Source: Diplosphaera chodatii
Taxonomy: Eukaryota; Chlorophyta; Trebouxiophyceae; Prasiolales; Stichococcaceae
Direction of reading: 5' to 3'
Length of the DNA stretch: 64,000 nt
Assembly: GCA_032358165.1 (NCBI GenBank)
Contig: JAALGY010000011.1
Location: 1,674,001 to 1,738,000 of the forward strand
The position numbers and the translations under genes were made by a program. This document shows, piece by piece, positions 1 to 14,282 of this stretch. The notes under the pieces were generated by a model that made no database searches, was not told the DNA's origin, and was given only the letters and a program-made list of their open reading frames with translations. Every line of letters starts with the position of its first letter. The first letter of the stretch is position 1.

Positions 1-2087
<2,087 letters not shown>

Positions 2088-2606
2088 GCCTGCAGCGCCT
2101 GGCCTGCTGCGCCTGGTTTGCTTTCTGAGAAAAGTTTAAATCATGTGACCCAGGCGAATTCAAATAACTCTGTTCCTGAAAGGCGCGACAATGTGTAGTG
2201 TGTACTGTATCACGTCGACGTTATTGCCTCTCTCTGGGCAGCTTGTTGGGCTTGGACTTCGGCCCTCAAGCGGATGCGTGGAAGTTGCACCGTGTACAAC
2301 GCCAGTTCCGCCCCCTCAAGCCCAACATCAATGGTAAATGGTCTTCTCTGCAAGTGCAAATGCAGGAGTGGACGGAAAGGAGCAACACAGGTGCTGTTGA
2401 AGATCTTGCTGAGCTGGCATGTCGAACAAAGGTGGCGTGAGATGCCTCAGCGTTGCACATATTCCTTGCGCAGCTGCAACTGTCCACAGTCGAACAAGTC
2501 ACTCTGCGTGCTGTCAACCGTGCGCTCTGTTTTGGCGCACAGTTTCAGCAATCGATGTCCAGGCATCGGCCCAGCAGCTGGTTGACGACCGGCGGTGTGA
2601 CGGCCC
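2088..2606. promoter_or_regulatory. Divergent intergenic region, helicase / hydrolase
   Basis: About 520 bases separate the two divergent start codons, so this must hold both promoters and 5' leaders. No TATA-like box or clear motif was recognised. Short open frames here have no family resemblance and are not called. Confidence 0.5.
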
Positions 2607-4975
2607 ATGCCCTTCTTTCGGAGCGGCGACGGTGAGGCTGCGGTGGAAATATACTACAACGTCTACGACGATCAGCACCACCGACGAGACGGGCAGGATG
2701 GAGCGCATTCTAATGGCAGCAGCTCACGCAGGTGAGCATCTCATCCAGACTGGATGTGCCGCTGGCCAGAGCCGACATGGATGAGTCATGAGAGAGAAAG
2801 GAACAACGCAGCGCATGCCGCACTGCAGATGGCAGAACGGCTCCTCCACACATGATTCTGAGGAGCGGTACACGCAGCCACTTCACGACGATTTGCGCCA
2901 ACAACAGTCTGGACGACCCCGCGTCGTGCTCATCATGGGTGTGTGGCCTTTGGTCTCGTCGGTGCACGTTTTTTTCAGCAACGTCGATGCCGTGCAAACA
3001 CCATAGCCTGCTTTGCGCTGTTCTGATGCGGTGCTCGATTTGTCGGGGGCAGGCTTCGCTGCGGGGCAGGGCGCCTGGACGCCGCAGCTGCATGGGTTGC
3101 TGCACCCAGCGCAGGCAGAACACGGCACCAGCCTCAGGTGCAGGGCATGGCACAGTGCTGACTGCCAGCTGCACAGCATGGACAGCCACCAAGCACCAAA
3201 GCAATCATAGCTTGCGTGCCGTGCAGCGTGCTAACGCTGGACAACCGCGGCGTGGGCAAGAGCAGCTGCCCACGGCCGAAGTCAGCCTACAGGACCACGA
3301 TCATGGCACAGGACGTCCTGGCGCTGATGGTGTGGCGCTGATAGCTTCTGGCTGCGGAGGCCTTCTGCAGCATCCCTTAAAACGTCAGCTGCACGGCGTA
3401 AAGCCGTCTGATCACTGGCCTCTCTTCTGCAGAGTCACCTGCACTGGGACGCGGCGCACGTCGTGGGCCACAGCATGGGCGGCATGATCGCGATGAAGCT
3501 CGCGGTGCTGGCGCCGCAGCGTGTGTGCTCCCTGAGCATCATCAGCGCGACGGGCGGCGGCTGGCAGAGCCTGCCCTTCAGCTGGCGCGCCGCCAGGTAC
3601 ATGTGGAAGGTGCGGCACCGCATCACAGCAGCCTGCTGCTGTGCAGTCGACTGTTCCTGAGCGCGTCAGACCTGCCAGATGCTGAAGCTGGCGGATGCTC
3701 AGTTGTCATCCTTGTGTGGTGCAGGCTTCCAGAGCGGAGAGCGCACCCGAGAGGGCAAAGATTGACCTCAAGTTTCACTTCATGCGGGAGACACTGCGGG
3801 AGTATGTAAGTCGACCTATCGATGATAGAAGATCTGACCAGCACATACGCTCAATTGATTGCTGTGCCGCAGCCTGGAAATAAATATGCTGTCGCCTTGC
3901 TGAGCTCTACATAGAGTGCTTCCGCACATGGCAGGTGCTTGGCCGGCGGCGCAAGGAGATGCTGCTGGAGGAGTACACTGGCGTACCGGATGCCGGAGCT
4001 GGCGACGTGCCACCGCAGCCCAAATGGGCCATGCAGGTTGGAGCGCTGTCGTAACCCTCCAGCATGACCGGCCTGCTGTCGGCACTCCGGTATCCATGGG
4101 ATGTTAGTCGAACCTGTTGGCTGGGTGCTGTGCAGGGCCAACTAGCGGCCATCTGGCATCACAGCATCTCCTCAGCAGAGTTTGCGCAGCTCAAGCGAGC
4201 CACATTCCGCAAGCAGGTGGGACACGCCGCACTGCTCTCCGCTGTTGACAACGCTGTGCGGCTTGGCATGTGTCCATGCAGCACACCAGCCGGGCATTGT
4301 GCCGCCCGCAGGTGGTGCATGGTCGGTATGACATCCTGGCGGCCCCCAAGCATGCGGAGGCGCTGGCCAGGAAGATGTGCTGCCGGCTGGTGATGGTGGA
4401 GGGCGCGCACTTCATCACCCGCGAGTGCGGCACCGAGCTGAACAGCCTGCTGCGGGCCATCGTCTTCCCAGCCCAGGTGCCTGTTCAAGGACGCTGTTTT
4501 GTGCATCCTGGTGCAATGGCTGCCCAGGCACCCATGGACCCTTGTTGCACCATGCCTGAATCCCATCTGTGCTGCAGAGCCTCCATCCGCTGCACTACAT
4601 GGAGACGGCTGCAGGAAGCGAGGACGTCCAGTCCTTGCGAGCTCCTTCACAGGTGGGGCAGTCGTCCTCAGGTAACAAGCACACTTTGTGATGGTGCACC
4701 TGACATGTCAATATGCCACTGTTGCATGTACTGAATCCCCGTGCGTGCAGGAAGTGGATGCTGCGGTGGAGCTCGTGTCCACTAGCCGGCTGGTTGCATC
4801 CGGCCTGTGGGCCGGTGCACAGCGTGATGGAAACACGGATAGCAATGAGGTGACGCAGATGTCGGGCGAGTCGCCGACGGCGGAGCCTTCTACCGCCAGC
4901 AGCAGCACCGGCAGCAACCTTGCGTTACTCGGCAAGATAGGCACTACCAGTGGGCGCCGCAGCAAGGTCAGCTGA
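2607..4975 (+). CDS. Alpha/beta-hydrolase fold protein
   Basis: Serine hydrolase of the alpha/beta fold; the substrate cannot be told from sequence. Exon 1 (2607-2731) starts MPFFRSGDGEAAVEIYYNVY and ends at a CGCAG|GTGAGC donor. Further exons give RVVLIMG then GFAAGQGAWTPQL, with the oxyanion-hole strand near 2.93-3.1 kb. LTLDNRGVGKSSCP follows near 3.24 kb. The nucleophile elbow VVGHSMGGMIAMKLA is near 3.46 kb and supplies the catalytic Ser. A lid segment (KIDLKFHFMRETLREY) is near 3.77 kb. VVHGRYDILAAPKHAEAL near 4.32 kb would hold the acid, and VEGAHF near 4.4 kb the catalytic His. A low-complexity Ser/Thr tail, not part of the fold, ends at 4975. The canonical triad appears intact. It resembles plant and algal lipase/esterase-like members, and I give no symbol. 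Confidence 0.85.
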
Positions 4976-5426
4976 CGTGTTGCAGGCAGCACATTGCAAC
5001 AAAAGGACGTTGTGCTGTTGTTGTAAGCACGTTGAAGGAGAAGCAGCATGCTTGCTGCTGGTTGACATCGCATGTCCAGACGCACATTATCAGCACATGT
5101 GAAGGCCTGGGGGCCTTGCTGCTCTGACTCTTGGTTTGCTTGTCTACATTGATTGCAACACAACTCGGTGCACAGGCTTAGTTGTTCATGATTAGTGCAT
5201 ATGCAAGACTCAACTGGACCAAAGCCCACAATAAATTTAATGCAGGGCACTCCATGCCAGCGAAAGCCAATTTGACATACATGCTGGTCACCAGTGTGCA
5301 ACATGCTGCAACACCTGAACACACGGCCGTACTTCCCCTCAACTGTTTATGAATCCGGCTTGGCACTGTGCTCCCGTCGAAAGCAGCTTGCACAAAGGTT
5401 TGCAGATCAGTGTTGCTGCACGGACC
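4976..5426. other. Convergent 3' intergenic region
   Basis: This is the space between the 3' ends of the hydrolase (+) and the NUDT14-like gene (-). It holds a short inverted repeat at about 5102-5117 (AAGGCC, 4-base spacer, GGCCTT). No gene is seen. Confidence 0.4.
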
Positions 5427-6689
5427 TCAAGCTACGTCTCTGCTGAGCTTCCGCTGTAGCCAGAGTACTCCAAACATCAGACCTGGGCTCTTTGCCAGTG
5501 CATCGTCAAAGACAAACGCATCTGCCTGATCCAGCGGCAGCGCCAAGACCTCTATACTCTCGCCAGTGTCCGCGAGGCCACCACCGCTGCCTGTCACGCG
5601 CATGCTGTTGTCCACCTCCGTATAGAACATGGAGTGGCGAGAGCCTGGGCATTGGAGGGCAGTGTAATGCTGTGAATATGATGTTCATCAGAGAGTGGAC
5701 TAGGGTCAGGACGAGCACTCTCAGGTGTGCTATGCACCACCTACCTGAGAAGCCTATGGCCGCATGGTACGTTGCTATTGGCTGGATGTTGGCAGGCTCC
5801 ACCCTGAACCCGCACTCCTCCAGGACCTCATCAGCGGCAATCTCCCGCAGGCTGGTCTGCTTGTCAATGATGCCTGCAAATCAGTGGACATCCAGCTGAT
5901 GTTTGCACAATTCAAAAGGCATACATACGTTCCCATGTATCAAAGCACATCGTCTTGGTCGCATGCTCGCCTGCTGTTAGTTCGTATGTGAACGCATTCT
6001 CCGGGCCAGGTGACGGTCTTCCCAGCTTTTCCGCCTGCCACAATGATTTGAGGCTCAATCGTGCTGTTTGAAGTGTTCGTACACAACGTGACCTGCAACT
6101 GCATGTCACCGCAGGTATGTGCATGGAAGCCACGCACCTCCTGTTGCAGCGCAACATATACTGGTGGCCGGAACTGCCGGACAATCAGAATTGCATTGTC
6201 ATCACGGTTGTATATCACAATCCCTACACTGGGATGCGTGGTCACCATGTCCCCTGCAGGCAGAAATTCTCTGCCAATAACCACACGATGAGAAGAGCAG
6301 CATTGCTTGACACAAGGAACAGCAGATTATGCCATGGGCGCACACATTTTCTGCGCTTCCCATCCAGCTCATAGAATATCCCAAGAGGCTTCACGAAGTT
6401 CGATTGGCCGATGTCGCCGGTGTCAATCTTTCCTAGCCTGCGAGACGCAAATACTACTATTGATGGGCATGTGAGCATCTGGGTCACTGCAGAGTACATT
6501 GGCCGCTCCATGCTCACCGTGAGAGCGTAGACTCCATGCTCTTGCCTGCATGTATGTTTCGAGGAAAGGTGTCGCACAGCCCGTGCAGCCAAGGGTCGTA
6601 AGTGATATTTCCCGTTCGTTCAAAACCTCACCTCCTGTGACAGGCTTGAGGCCATGTGGATACAGATCCACCCCTGCGGTGCTCGCCAT
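5427..6689 (-). CDS. Nudix hydrolase, NUDT14-like UDP-sugar pyrophosphatase
   Basis: Predicted to hydrolyse UDP-glucose (or ADP-ribose) to the sugar phosphate and UMP (or AMP). The start at 6689 gives MASTAGVDLYPHGLKPV. NFVKPLGIFYELDGKRRKW follows near 6.38 kb, and HPSVGIVIYNRDDNAILIVR near 6.22 kb. The Nudix box on the minus strand near 5.8-5.88 kb reads GIIDKQTSLREIAADEVL then EECGF, with the metal-binding Glu residues present. Past the box, IQPIATYHAAIGFSG and MFYTEV are followed by GGGLADTGESIEVLALPL and a C-terminus close to that of mammalian NUDT14, which sets it apart from NUDT5/9. The stop is at 5427. An upstream extension to 6800 is open, but it begins with unrelated sequence and could be a leader. 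Confidence 0.82.
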
Positions 6690-7020
6690 CCTCACAGGTG
6701 ATATGGCGCAGCCTGCAGGGGGAGTTGCGTTGGATCCGTTGGCAGTCCGGCAGTCGCTAATCGCAACGGTTCGTGGCATACACAAGCATTGCTGGTGCAC
6801 CGCACACCTGACGGCCGGGTGCGCCAGGCAGCTGTGCGTGACAGCCGCGGGATCTGTCGCACGGACGCGAGCAGCGTGCGACTGAGGATCATACAGTCAG
6901 TTGTTTTATGAGACACAAAGTGTAGTCATCACGACCGCACTGAGTTTGCCTGCTGCTGATGGGTTGCCGCTGAACTTCCAGCCGGCTGGCGCTCTGGCTG
7001 CTGCTGCAGTTGCTGATTGA
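6690..7020. promoter_or_regulatory. Upstream region of the Nudix gene
   Basis: Presumed promoter and leader of the minus-strand Nudix gene. An in-frame open extension to position 6800 leaves the exact start open. No recognisable element was found. Confidence 0.35.
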
Positions 7021-7562
7021 CTAGTGGTGTTGTGTTGTCAGGGGCTGCTTTGCGCCGAGACCTGGACAGAGGACAATCCTGCGGATCGGATGCCCGGGAG
7101 CTTTTTTCGTGACCTGTGTTGCACGACCATCAGGCTCGGCGGTCTGCTCACACGAATGCAGCTGCGGCCCTACCACGCACTCTGCAGCCTGTCGAAAAGC
7201 TTCCAGGATCTGGTCAGGCTGCAGCGCTGGGTCCTCAAGGACTGCGGCAGGGTCGCCTACAGCTGGCTGCTCGTCCATGTCATTGCTGCAAGTGTGCGCC
7301 GCAGACCTTGTGGGCAAGAAGCGGGCCGCGCAACCAGACGTTCCAGGCGGTCCAGGACTGACGTGGGTGCAAGCTGCTCACCGCCGTCTGAGCTGCTTGC
7401 GACTGGAGCGGCGATGCACCTGCTGCTATGTTGCATGAGAAACTGCGAATGCACCAGCGCTAAAAGAGCGCTACACCTGCTCGCTGCAGGGCTGGTTGCA
7501 GGTTGAGACGAAGCTCGGGAGACAGGTTGCCCGCCTGCACTCGAACACGCTTGCGGATTCAC
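7021..7562 (-). CDS. Possible small uncharacterised protein
   Basis: Two overlapping open frames on this strand (7562-7257 and 7317-7021) read like ordinary soluble protein. The second contains MDEQPAVGDPAAVLEDPA from about 7280 and runs to a stop at 7021. A 21-base GTCTGC...TGCAG segment would join them, but it is too short for a normal intron. The frames are therefore either two alternatives or noise from GC-rich sequence. No domain or family was recognised. The plus strand is also open here over 160 codons, so this call is weak. Confidence 0.2.
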
Positions 7563-7750
7563 AGACTACAGCTCACCTGTAAAAGTTTTGACGCTGTCAC
7601 AATACATGCTTTGTACGCGTTTCGCTGACAACTCCGCAGCTCACACCCTGGCTTTGGTGCCATAGCATTGAACGCTGGCCTGTCTGATCACCCAACACTT
7701 AGCACGGTGTACATATCAACTTGGCAGCACTTGGACGTGTGCACTGCACC

Positions 7751-9680
7751 ATGCCGCCCTTCGGCACGACCAACTGCCGTGATCGCACTCCTGAGTTTCA
7801 GGCCATCGTGCAGCGGCTTCAGCAGGAGCAGGCACGCACGACACTGTTGAAGCGGTGTGGTACCCGTCACTAGAACAGCCATGAATGACGTTATGTGTGC
7901 ATGCAGGGAACAGCTACGTCTTCAGGCATCGAGGAGATCAACCCAGGTAAGGGCGTACTAATGGCGACACTAAAGCGTGTTTGCGCTGTGTTGTAGCAGG
8001 TAGTCATGCGGAGTTGAGGTTCACACGTTGCACGCACAGGTTTCACGCCCCGCACTAATGGCACGGCAGGATCGCAGCACTCGGAGTTTGCAAGGCGTGC
8101 AGCGCGCATTGGCCTGGGCATCCATGGAACTTCACAGAAGCTGAGCAAGTTGGCGCAGCTTGCGAAGCGCACCAGCATGTTTGACGACCCGGCAGCAGAG
8201 ATCAACGATCTCACAGGTGGGGTTGCATCCTGCTTCTGATGTCACTGCGCGCTAGCAGGAATCCTGCGCCAGGCCACCATGGGAATGCGGGTGTTGCGCA
8301 GGGGCCATCAAACAGGACATACAGGCCATGAACGCGGCCATTGCAGACCTGCAGACTCTCACCAGCTCAGACTACGATCGCAATCGCCAAAGCAAAGACC
8401 ACTCGACGGTGCGTGACAGTTTGACACAGACTGTTGTTGCAGTGAATCCACAGTTGCAATGTTCGACACATGCGGATGGTTTGGTTGGTCATCCGACCGT
8501 TTGGCCCCCCAGCCTACAGGTCGTGGTGGGCAACCTGCAAGCGCAGCTGATGGACACCACGAAGAGCTTCCAGAGCGTGCTGAAGCTGCGCAACGAGAAC
8601 ATCAAGGGCAGCGAAGACCGGCGGAAGATATTCTCTTCAACATCCTCCGTGTCGGCTGGCGGTCCCAGCGCCTCAGCAAGCAGCCGCTCAGGTCAGTCAC
8701 ATAGTTGTCGCTGGTGTCATTTGCAGGATGTCGATGATCGTAACGTATTCGCTGGCCCCAATGTATACCAGTGCTGCCACCATGCAGCTGCAGTGTTGAC
8801 GGTCTTCTGTGGTGGTGGATGCAGGCCCATGTGCTGAAACAAGAGTGCACGCAATGTCACCCCCATTTCTCATGTTGCAGGGCCAGGCAGGGGCGGACTG
8901 CTGACTGCACGGACATCAGGGCCGCGATCTGCGCAGGATCTGTTCGGCAACACCAGCAGCAGCAGCAGGGTATGGTCTGCGATGCGGGTGTAGGACTGCA
9001 CCACGTGCATTGATCTGTCGCGGCAGCGCTACAGGGTGTGGTCTCTGGCATCAGCGAAGGTGTCATCCTAGATTGCTTGCAGCAAGCAGGCTGACTGCTG
9101 GGCGCAGGGGGCGGCAGGCGGCGGGGAAAGTGTGCCGCTGCTGCAGCAGCAACAGCAGCAGCAGGTGGCGCTGCAGGACACCTACTACAGCAGTCGTGCG
9201 GAGGCGTTGCAAAATGTGGAGTCCACTATCGTGGAGCTGGGTGGCATCTTTCAGCAGCTTGCGCACATGGTGGGTGCCATGACAGACAGTTTGCGGATTT
9301 TCCATCGAACTGCAGCATCGTATCCTTGTGGCACGCACAAGTGTGTGCAATCGCGTGGAACTGTGTGCAGTTGCTGCCTGCGATACGCCTGCCATATGTG
9401 CCATGCCCAGTCGAGATGTGGTATGTTTGTCTGTTTCTGTGGGGCCCTGTCAGGCGCGCAACATGGCTCATGCCTGCACTGCGCTGCATTGCAGGTGCAA
9501 GAGCAGGGGGAGATGGCCGTTCGTATCGATGACAACGTCGGCGACACGCTGTCGAATGTGGAGAATGCCCAGACGCAGCTGCTAAAGTACTTGAACACCG
9601 TCAGCAGCAACCGTTGGCTGGTCATGAAGATCTTTGGCATTCTGATGATCTTCGCCACTCTATTCATCTTCATTTCATGA
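7751..9680 (+). CDS. SED5: Golgi Qa-SNARE, SED5 / syntaxin-5 / SYP31 type
   Basis: Target-membrane SNARE for ER-Golgi and intra-Golgi fusion. Exon 1 at 7751 encodes MPPFGTTNCRDRTPEFQAIV; the RDRT.EF motif is a signature of the Sed5/Syntaxin-5 N-terminal peptide that binds Sly1. The Habc bundle follows (KLAQLAKRTSMFDDPAAEI near 8.15 kb; KSFQSVLKLRNENIKGSEDR near 8.56 kb). A Ser-rich linker and a short polyglutamine run (about 9144-9164) come next. The SNARE motif starts at EALQNVESTIVELGGIFQQL, whose Gln marks the central layer, and resumes after an intron with VQEQGEMAVRIDDNV. The tail anchor is WLVMKIFGILMIFATLFIF, just before the stop at 9680. About six exons. Family assignment is firm. Confidence 0.93.
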
Positions 9681-10116
9681 CTTGCTATCAGCAGGCTACG
9701 CTGTACGAGTAGACACTGCTCTGACATTGCTCGGGGTATCCTGACCTTGCAAGAATGATTGCGTCACACGTGTACATGCAACGACAAGTCGGAGCTAACC
9801 TCTTCAGCCGCAGCCATTTCCTGTTCTTGCTCACAGCCCATCCCTCTCCCTCTGCTCAGCAGCTTCGTGCTCTGGTCGGGCAGCAGGAGGCATCCACTCA
9901 CCTGCCATGAGCTCTACAGGGCATGCTCGCACTACTCGGAGTTCATCCAAAAGAGCGCAGCGGCACCTGGTACCCCCGACTACAGCAATTACTTGGGGCG
10001 CCCCCCAGCTGCTGTGAACAGACAACCTGTCACTGTCCGTTCAGCCGTGAGCACGGTGTAAGGGGACATTCCAAATATCCGGAGCGTTAAACCCAACCCC
10101 AATCAACATTTTGCTT
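9681..10116. other. Convergent 3' intergenic region
   Basis: This lies between the 3' ends of SED5 (+) and CCDC61 (-). One plus frame (9759-10061) stays open for 100 codons with a coding-like tail, but it has no start context or family match, so I do not call it. Confidence 0.35.
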
Positions 10117-12265
10117 TTAGGGTGCTGACTTGGCACTCATCAGGAACTTCTGAAGTGCGAGCAATCGTGAGTCAATACTCGCCATATCCCTTGCTGCATC
10201 ATCATCTGGGCTGAAGCACTGCTGCCTCTGCTGCTTGTATATATCTGGTCTCGTGCGATCTGTGCGGGGCCGTTGTTGTTGCCGTGATGCCAGACGCTGC
10301 AACGGCAGCTCGTCATTGCTGTCTGCTGATACATGCGCCCGCCGTGTCATGCATTGCAGCTGGGCTTTCAGGTTCTCTACAGCTACGCTGGGGGACGAGG
10401 ACCTTGGGTAGGGTTGCTTCATGCCTGCAGCCGCAGCAGCATATTGGCATAGCCAGCATTTGTGAGTGTTGGCACTGAGGCTTGCTAACAGTGTGAGGAT
10501 GTGTTCGTTCACACAGACTGGTAGCAAGCAGCATTCAAACAGAAGTCACCCGCAGCCATTGGCGTCTGAGGTCTGACGGACTGTGCAGAGCTCCTGCGTG
10601 ATGACAGCCCAGGCGTGACCGGACGCCGCCCCAGGCGTGCCGCCAGCAACACCTCCCGCTGCTGCTGTTCCCGCACATACCTTGTTGGGTCGAAGCGCTG
10701 CCGGGCCGCTGGGGCTGACCACGGCCGTGCAGCCGCCCGTTGGCTGGTAGCCAGCTCAACTGCGCTCATCGCAGACAAGCTCATTGTGTGATTCCCAAGT
10801 CACAGCATGTGGCTATCTTGTCACACATACGGCCCCATGCGTGCTGCTGCAACGTGCGTGTCATTGGGTGTATACATGCCTGATGCGCGCTTGATGGCTG
10901 GCTGCGCAGCTGTCTGCTTCCGTGGCAAGCGGCGTGTGCTGGCACTGCTGCTGCATCCCGGTAGGCGCCGCTCCAGCGCACTCGCGCTGCACCCAGTTTA
11001 ATTTGCATGAAAGATACTAACACGTTTAGTACCCAGTGCAACAAAACCGCATCAACGGCAGCCGGACATGTGTGGTCACCTGTGGGGCCGGCTGAACACC
11101 ATCCGTTCGCTCCTGCGGGCAGGTGGTGGCGGCTGCAACTCCGTCGGCAGCTGCTGACACCGTGCCCGCCACCGCGTGGCCTCTGCCCTGGCGCGCTGCA
11201 GGTCTGCCGCTGAGCAGGCTGCCTGGTGCTGCGCCTCCTGCTGCTGCCGCCGCAGCGCAGTCAGCAGCCGCTGCACCTGGCCCCTGGCAGCCTGCGCGGT
11301 GCTGACGGCGGCATCACGCTCACCATGTGCCTGCGGCCGGCACGGATAACCTTGATGCTTGCAGCATAGCCCCTGCGGAATTACCCATTTGCTCGTTCTG
11401 AACGTTCTGACCCTGCTGGCTGTCCCTGCAGAATACATGCTCTCTTCACCTGTTGCAAGGCTGCACTCAGGTCTGAACTGCTTGTGTCCCGATACTCATG
11501 CTTCGAGCTTCGCAGCTGCCGCCGCAACGCAGAGCACTCCTTGCGTAGGTGGCTGATCTCAGCCAGCAGATCGTGCAGCGCTGGACCTGTGGCTGCAGCT
11601 GTTGGGAGTGTCTGCTCTGCTGATGCAGTTTTATGCGCGCTCTGGAAGGAGAGTGGCAGCGGGTAGTGCACCCTCTCAAAGTCCGAAACATGCGTCAGGA
11701 TCATGTAGCGCTTGTTGGCTGAAGCTGACGTGGGGGCTGCGAAGGGTCTGATGTCCCTGTCCTCGGCGCCGTCCGTCATGGCTGCCAGGTCTGAGCTTGA
11801 CAGGATGTCTAATGAGACGCTGCTCGAGGTTCGCCGCAATGCTGCCATTAGCATTGTGATGAAGGCCCCATAGCTCCTCGGGCTGCTTGCTTTTGCTGTC
11901 AGCGCCTCGATGTCTGTCGCAGCATGAACAGGCCACCATTGCAACAATACACATGGTTATTTGCGGCATGCACAAAAAACTTCAGCACCTGGTGAGAGCG
12001 TCAGCTGGCATCGACTCATGGATGCAGCTTACATGACGCTGTAAAAGTGCTGGACCAGGTGACTGCGGCGGTTCTCTGCCTGACGACTACCTCTGCTCTT
12101 CCTGCGGCTTGAATGTCCAAACTGACTGTGTACGCGCAGCCCTGGCTGATCACCTGCGAATGAAGGAAGCGCATGAAGTCTGTTTGCTGCATATATACAC
12201 GCACAAGGCGGCAACAGCGACACGATGCCTACCTCCGCTGTTCCTAAAGCTTCCAATGGAGCCAT
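10117..12265 (-). CDS. VFL3: Basal-body/centriole protein CCDC61 / VFL3
   Basis: CCDC61, called VFL3 in Chlamydomonas, is an XRCC4-fold filament-forming protein needed for basal-body number, rootlet fibres and orientation. Exon 1 (12265-12233) encodes MAPLEALGTAE and ends at a GTAGGC donor. The next exon gives CAYTVSLDIQAAGRAEVVVR near 12.1 kb (XRCC4-like head). The 11.4-11.9 kb region gives SYGAFITMLMAALRRTSSSV, then NKRYMILTHVSDFERVHYPL, the most diagnostic part of the family. A coiled coil follows (LLAEISHLRKECSALRRQL; later VQRLLTALRRQQQEAQHQA). Low-complexity Arg/Ser/Pro exons lead to a conserved C-terminal peptide, SIDSRLLALQKFLM, before the stop at 10117. About seven exons. The head resembles animal CCDC61 across its length. 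Confidence 0.9.
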
Positions 12266-12721
12266 GATTTGTCAGGATATACGCCGGAGTGCACGCCGGG
12301 GCATCACTTCATACACTCATGTTGCCAATATCCTGCTGTGCAGTTGCCCTGAGGCTGTGCAGACCCGTCTCCGCCTGCTGCACATGCATGCGATTGACAT
12401 CAGGTGTTTGAGCAGTCCAAGAGGCGAAGCGAATGCAGGATGCAGTTTCGAGCAGAGCCGCCAAAAGGAGGCACATTTCATTCCTATTGGCACAGGTGAT
12501 AATGGCAAATGGAGGGATTGCCGCATTCCATGGCTTTCGAAAGGTGCATGGTTGCTGTAGCTTGGCCCGTCTTGAGGACTACCAAATCGTGTTCGCACAT
12601 GTTCAGGAGGCACGTAATAATGCACGCTGCTCCCCAACAAGATGTGCCGGGTAGGAAACCCCACGCCTGGTCTGGCCGCAACGGCTGTGAGCTATTGAGT
12701 ACAGGCACTCAAACCAAGTCA
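12266..12721. promoter_or_regulatory. Intergenic region upstream of CCDC61
   Basis: This holds the CCDC61 promoter/leader and the 3' end of eIF6, both on the minus strand. A 115-codon minus frame (12664-12317) overlaps it, but it looks non-coding in composition and has no family resemblance. Confidence 0.35.
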
Positions 12722-14282
12722 TCAAACCATCGAGTCGACCAAGGAGGCACGCATCTCGCTGACTATCTTTGACGGTTGCGAATCTCGCAACTTCAGGATG
12801 TTTTCAATGACTGACATCTCTGTGGCAGTTGTGTCCTGCAGCAACATCACGAGGTACACCATCAGCAATGAGTACACAGCGTCACTGTTTCTTACGAGCA
12901 GCTACGATGTCAATGACAGACGGCGAGAGCAGTGTCCTGCCAGCCTTGGCAACACGCTCACAAGAACCTGAAGTGCTAAGTGCCAGCAGGGTGACATGCG
13001 CACCAGGCCACAAAACGCTGTCCAATCATTGGCTATGAGCCCCGCCCCAATGACATCGCTGCCCCGGTTGCACGTTCCCGCAACCAGTGGCACCTGCAGC
13101 AGGCTGGACAGCTCGTCCAGATCTTCCACTGATGTCTGTGGGTGCACCTGCAGCAAGACAGCCACATTAGCGGCCTTGGCGACAGTTTCCCGTGCGACCC
13201 CAATACGAATACAGCTGTGAGCTAGCATTTGTGGTGATACCCAATCCGGGTCGGTTACTCAAGCGCATGAGGACACGAGGGGTTGCTGTCACCACGCCGC
13301 CCTGGTTGGAGAAGCAGGCGTAGCTGCCGACGAGCACATTACCCGCGATGCTCTGCCTGAAGACCTCTACGCCCAGCACATCGGCAATGATCTCCTCTGT
13401 TTCCTGCGCAGACGCACCAGCCAGCTCCACGCAAGCGCACACAGCAAGCTCATCAGGAGCACACAGCCAAGTGTTGACACTCTGCGGGTACACACCCAGC
13501 AAGCGCTCAAGCACTGACATCAACTCATTACCCGGTCAATGTCAGGGTGCACCAGCGCCACATAGTCGTTGCATGCGATGCAGTTGCCCAATGCCGAGAG
13601 ACGCTCGTCAATGCGCTGCACCACGACCTCCTCTGGCAAAGAGTTCCTGATATGTTGCAGCTCTGTGCACGGCAAGTGTGACGCTCAGAATGCATCCGCA
13701 CCAGGACCACACATCCCACATCAATGTTCCAACAGGTGAGTAGCAACGAACGCACACCCTGGTCTGTCGTGGTGTTGGGTGCCAAGAGGCCATTTTTGTT
13801 ACCTGTCCAGATGCCATGGAAGCTGAACAAGCTGCCAATGTCAATGGACAGTGACGTTCAAGCACTATGCGCGGCTTTGGTCTGACATTACAATCATGTG
13901 CTTGGTACACGCACCGACAGTGAGGCGTCCGACCAGCCGTGTGCCGGCGATAGACGTTTTCACCACCGGAATGTGGTCTGCCAGCTCTGCCTCAAACACA
14001 CTGCGAGCCATGTGGTTTGACGGCATCAGGTCAACTGGTGCGTGCGAGCACAATTGCTGCCCTCTTGACGAGGAGTAGCTGCTATCTTGTTGGGTCACGC
14101 TGCAGCATGCGGCTTGCATACGCGACAGTTGATGTGTGCCTATTGGCCCCGCACGGCGGCAGACATACACATTACCTGTAGAAATTCTCTGAACCGCCCT
14201 GAGCCACAAGGCAGTATGCGTTGGTCAGTTTCGCAAACACTCCCACGTCGTTGCTGTTCTCGAATTGACAGCGTGTCGCCAT
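12722..14282 (-). CDS. EIF6: Eukaryotic translation initiation factor 6 (eIF6)
   Basis: Anti-association factor that binds 60S subunits; it is needed for late 60S maturation and is released in the cytoplasm. The start at 14282 encodes [19 protein letters not shown], then [15 protein letters not shown]. Later exons give [20 protein letters not shown] (about 13.98 kb), [15 protein letters not shown] (13.8 kb) and [20 protein letters not shown] (13.6 kb). [20 protein letters not shown] (13.4 kb), [18 protein letters not shown] (13.1 kb), NDWTAFCGL (13.0 kb) and a last exon with [10 protein letters not shown] before the stop at 12722 complete it. All five pseudo-repeats of the pentein fold are represented, so the gene is full length in seven or so exons. 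There is no sign of damage. Confidence 0.95.

Noticed and set aside
9759..10061. 100-codon plus-strand ORF after SED5
   Set aside because: Its tail looks coding-like, but it has no family match and lies in a convergent 3' region.
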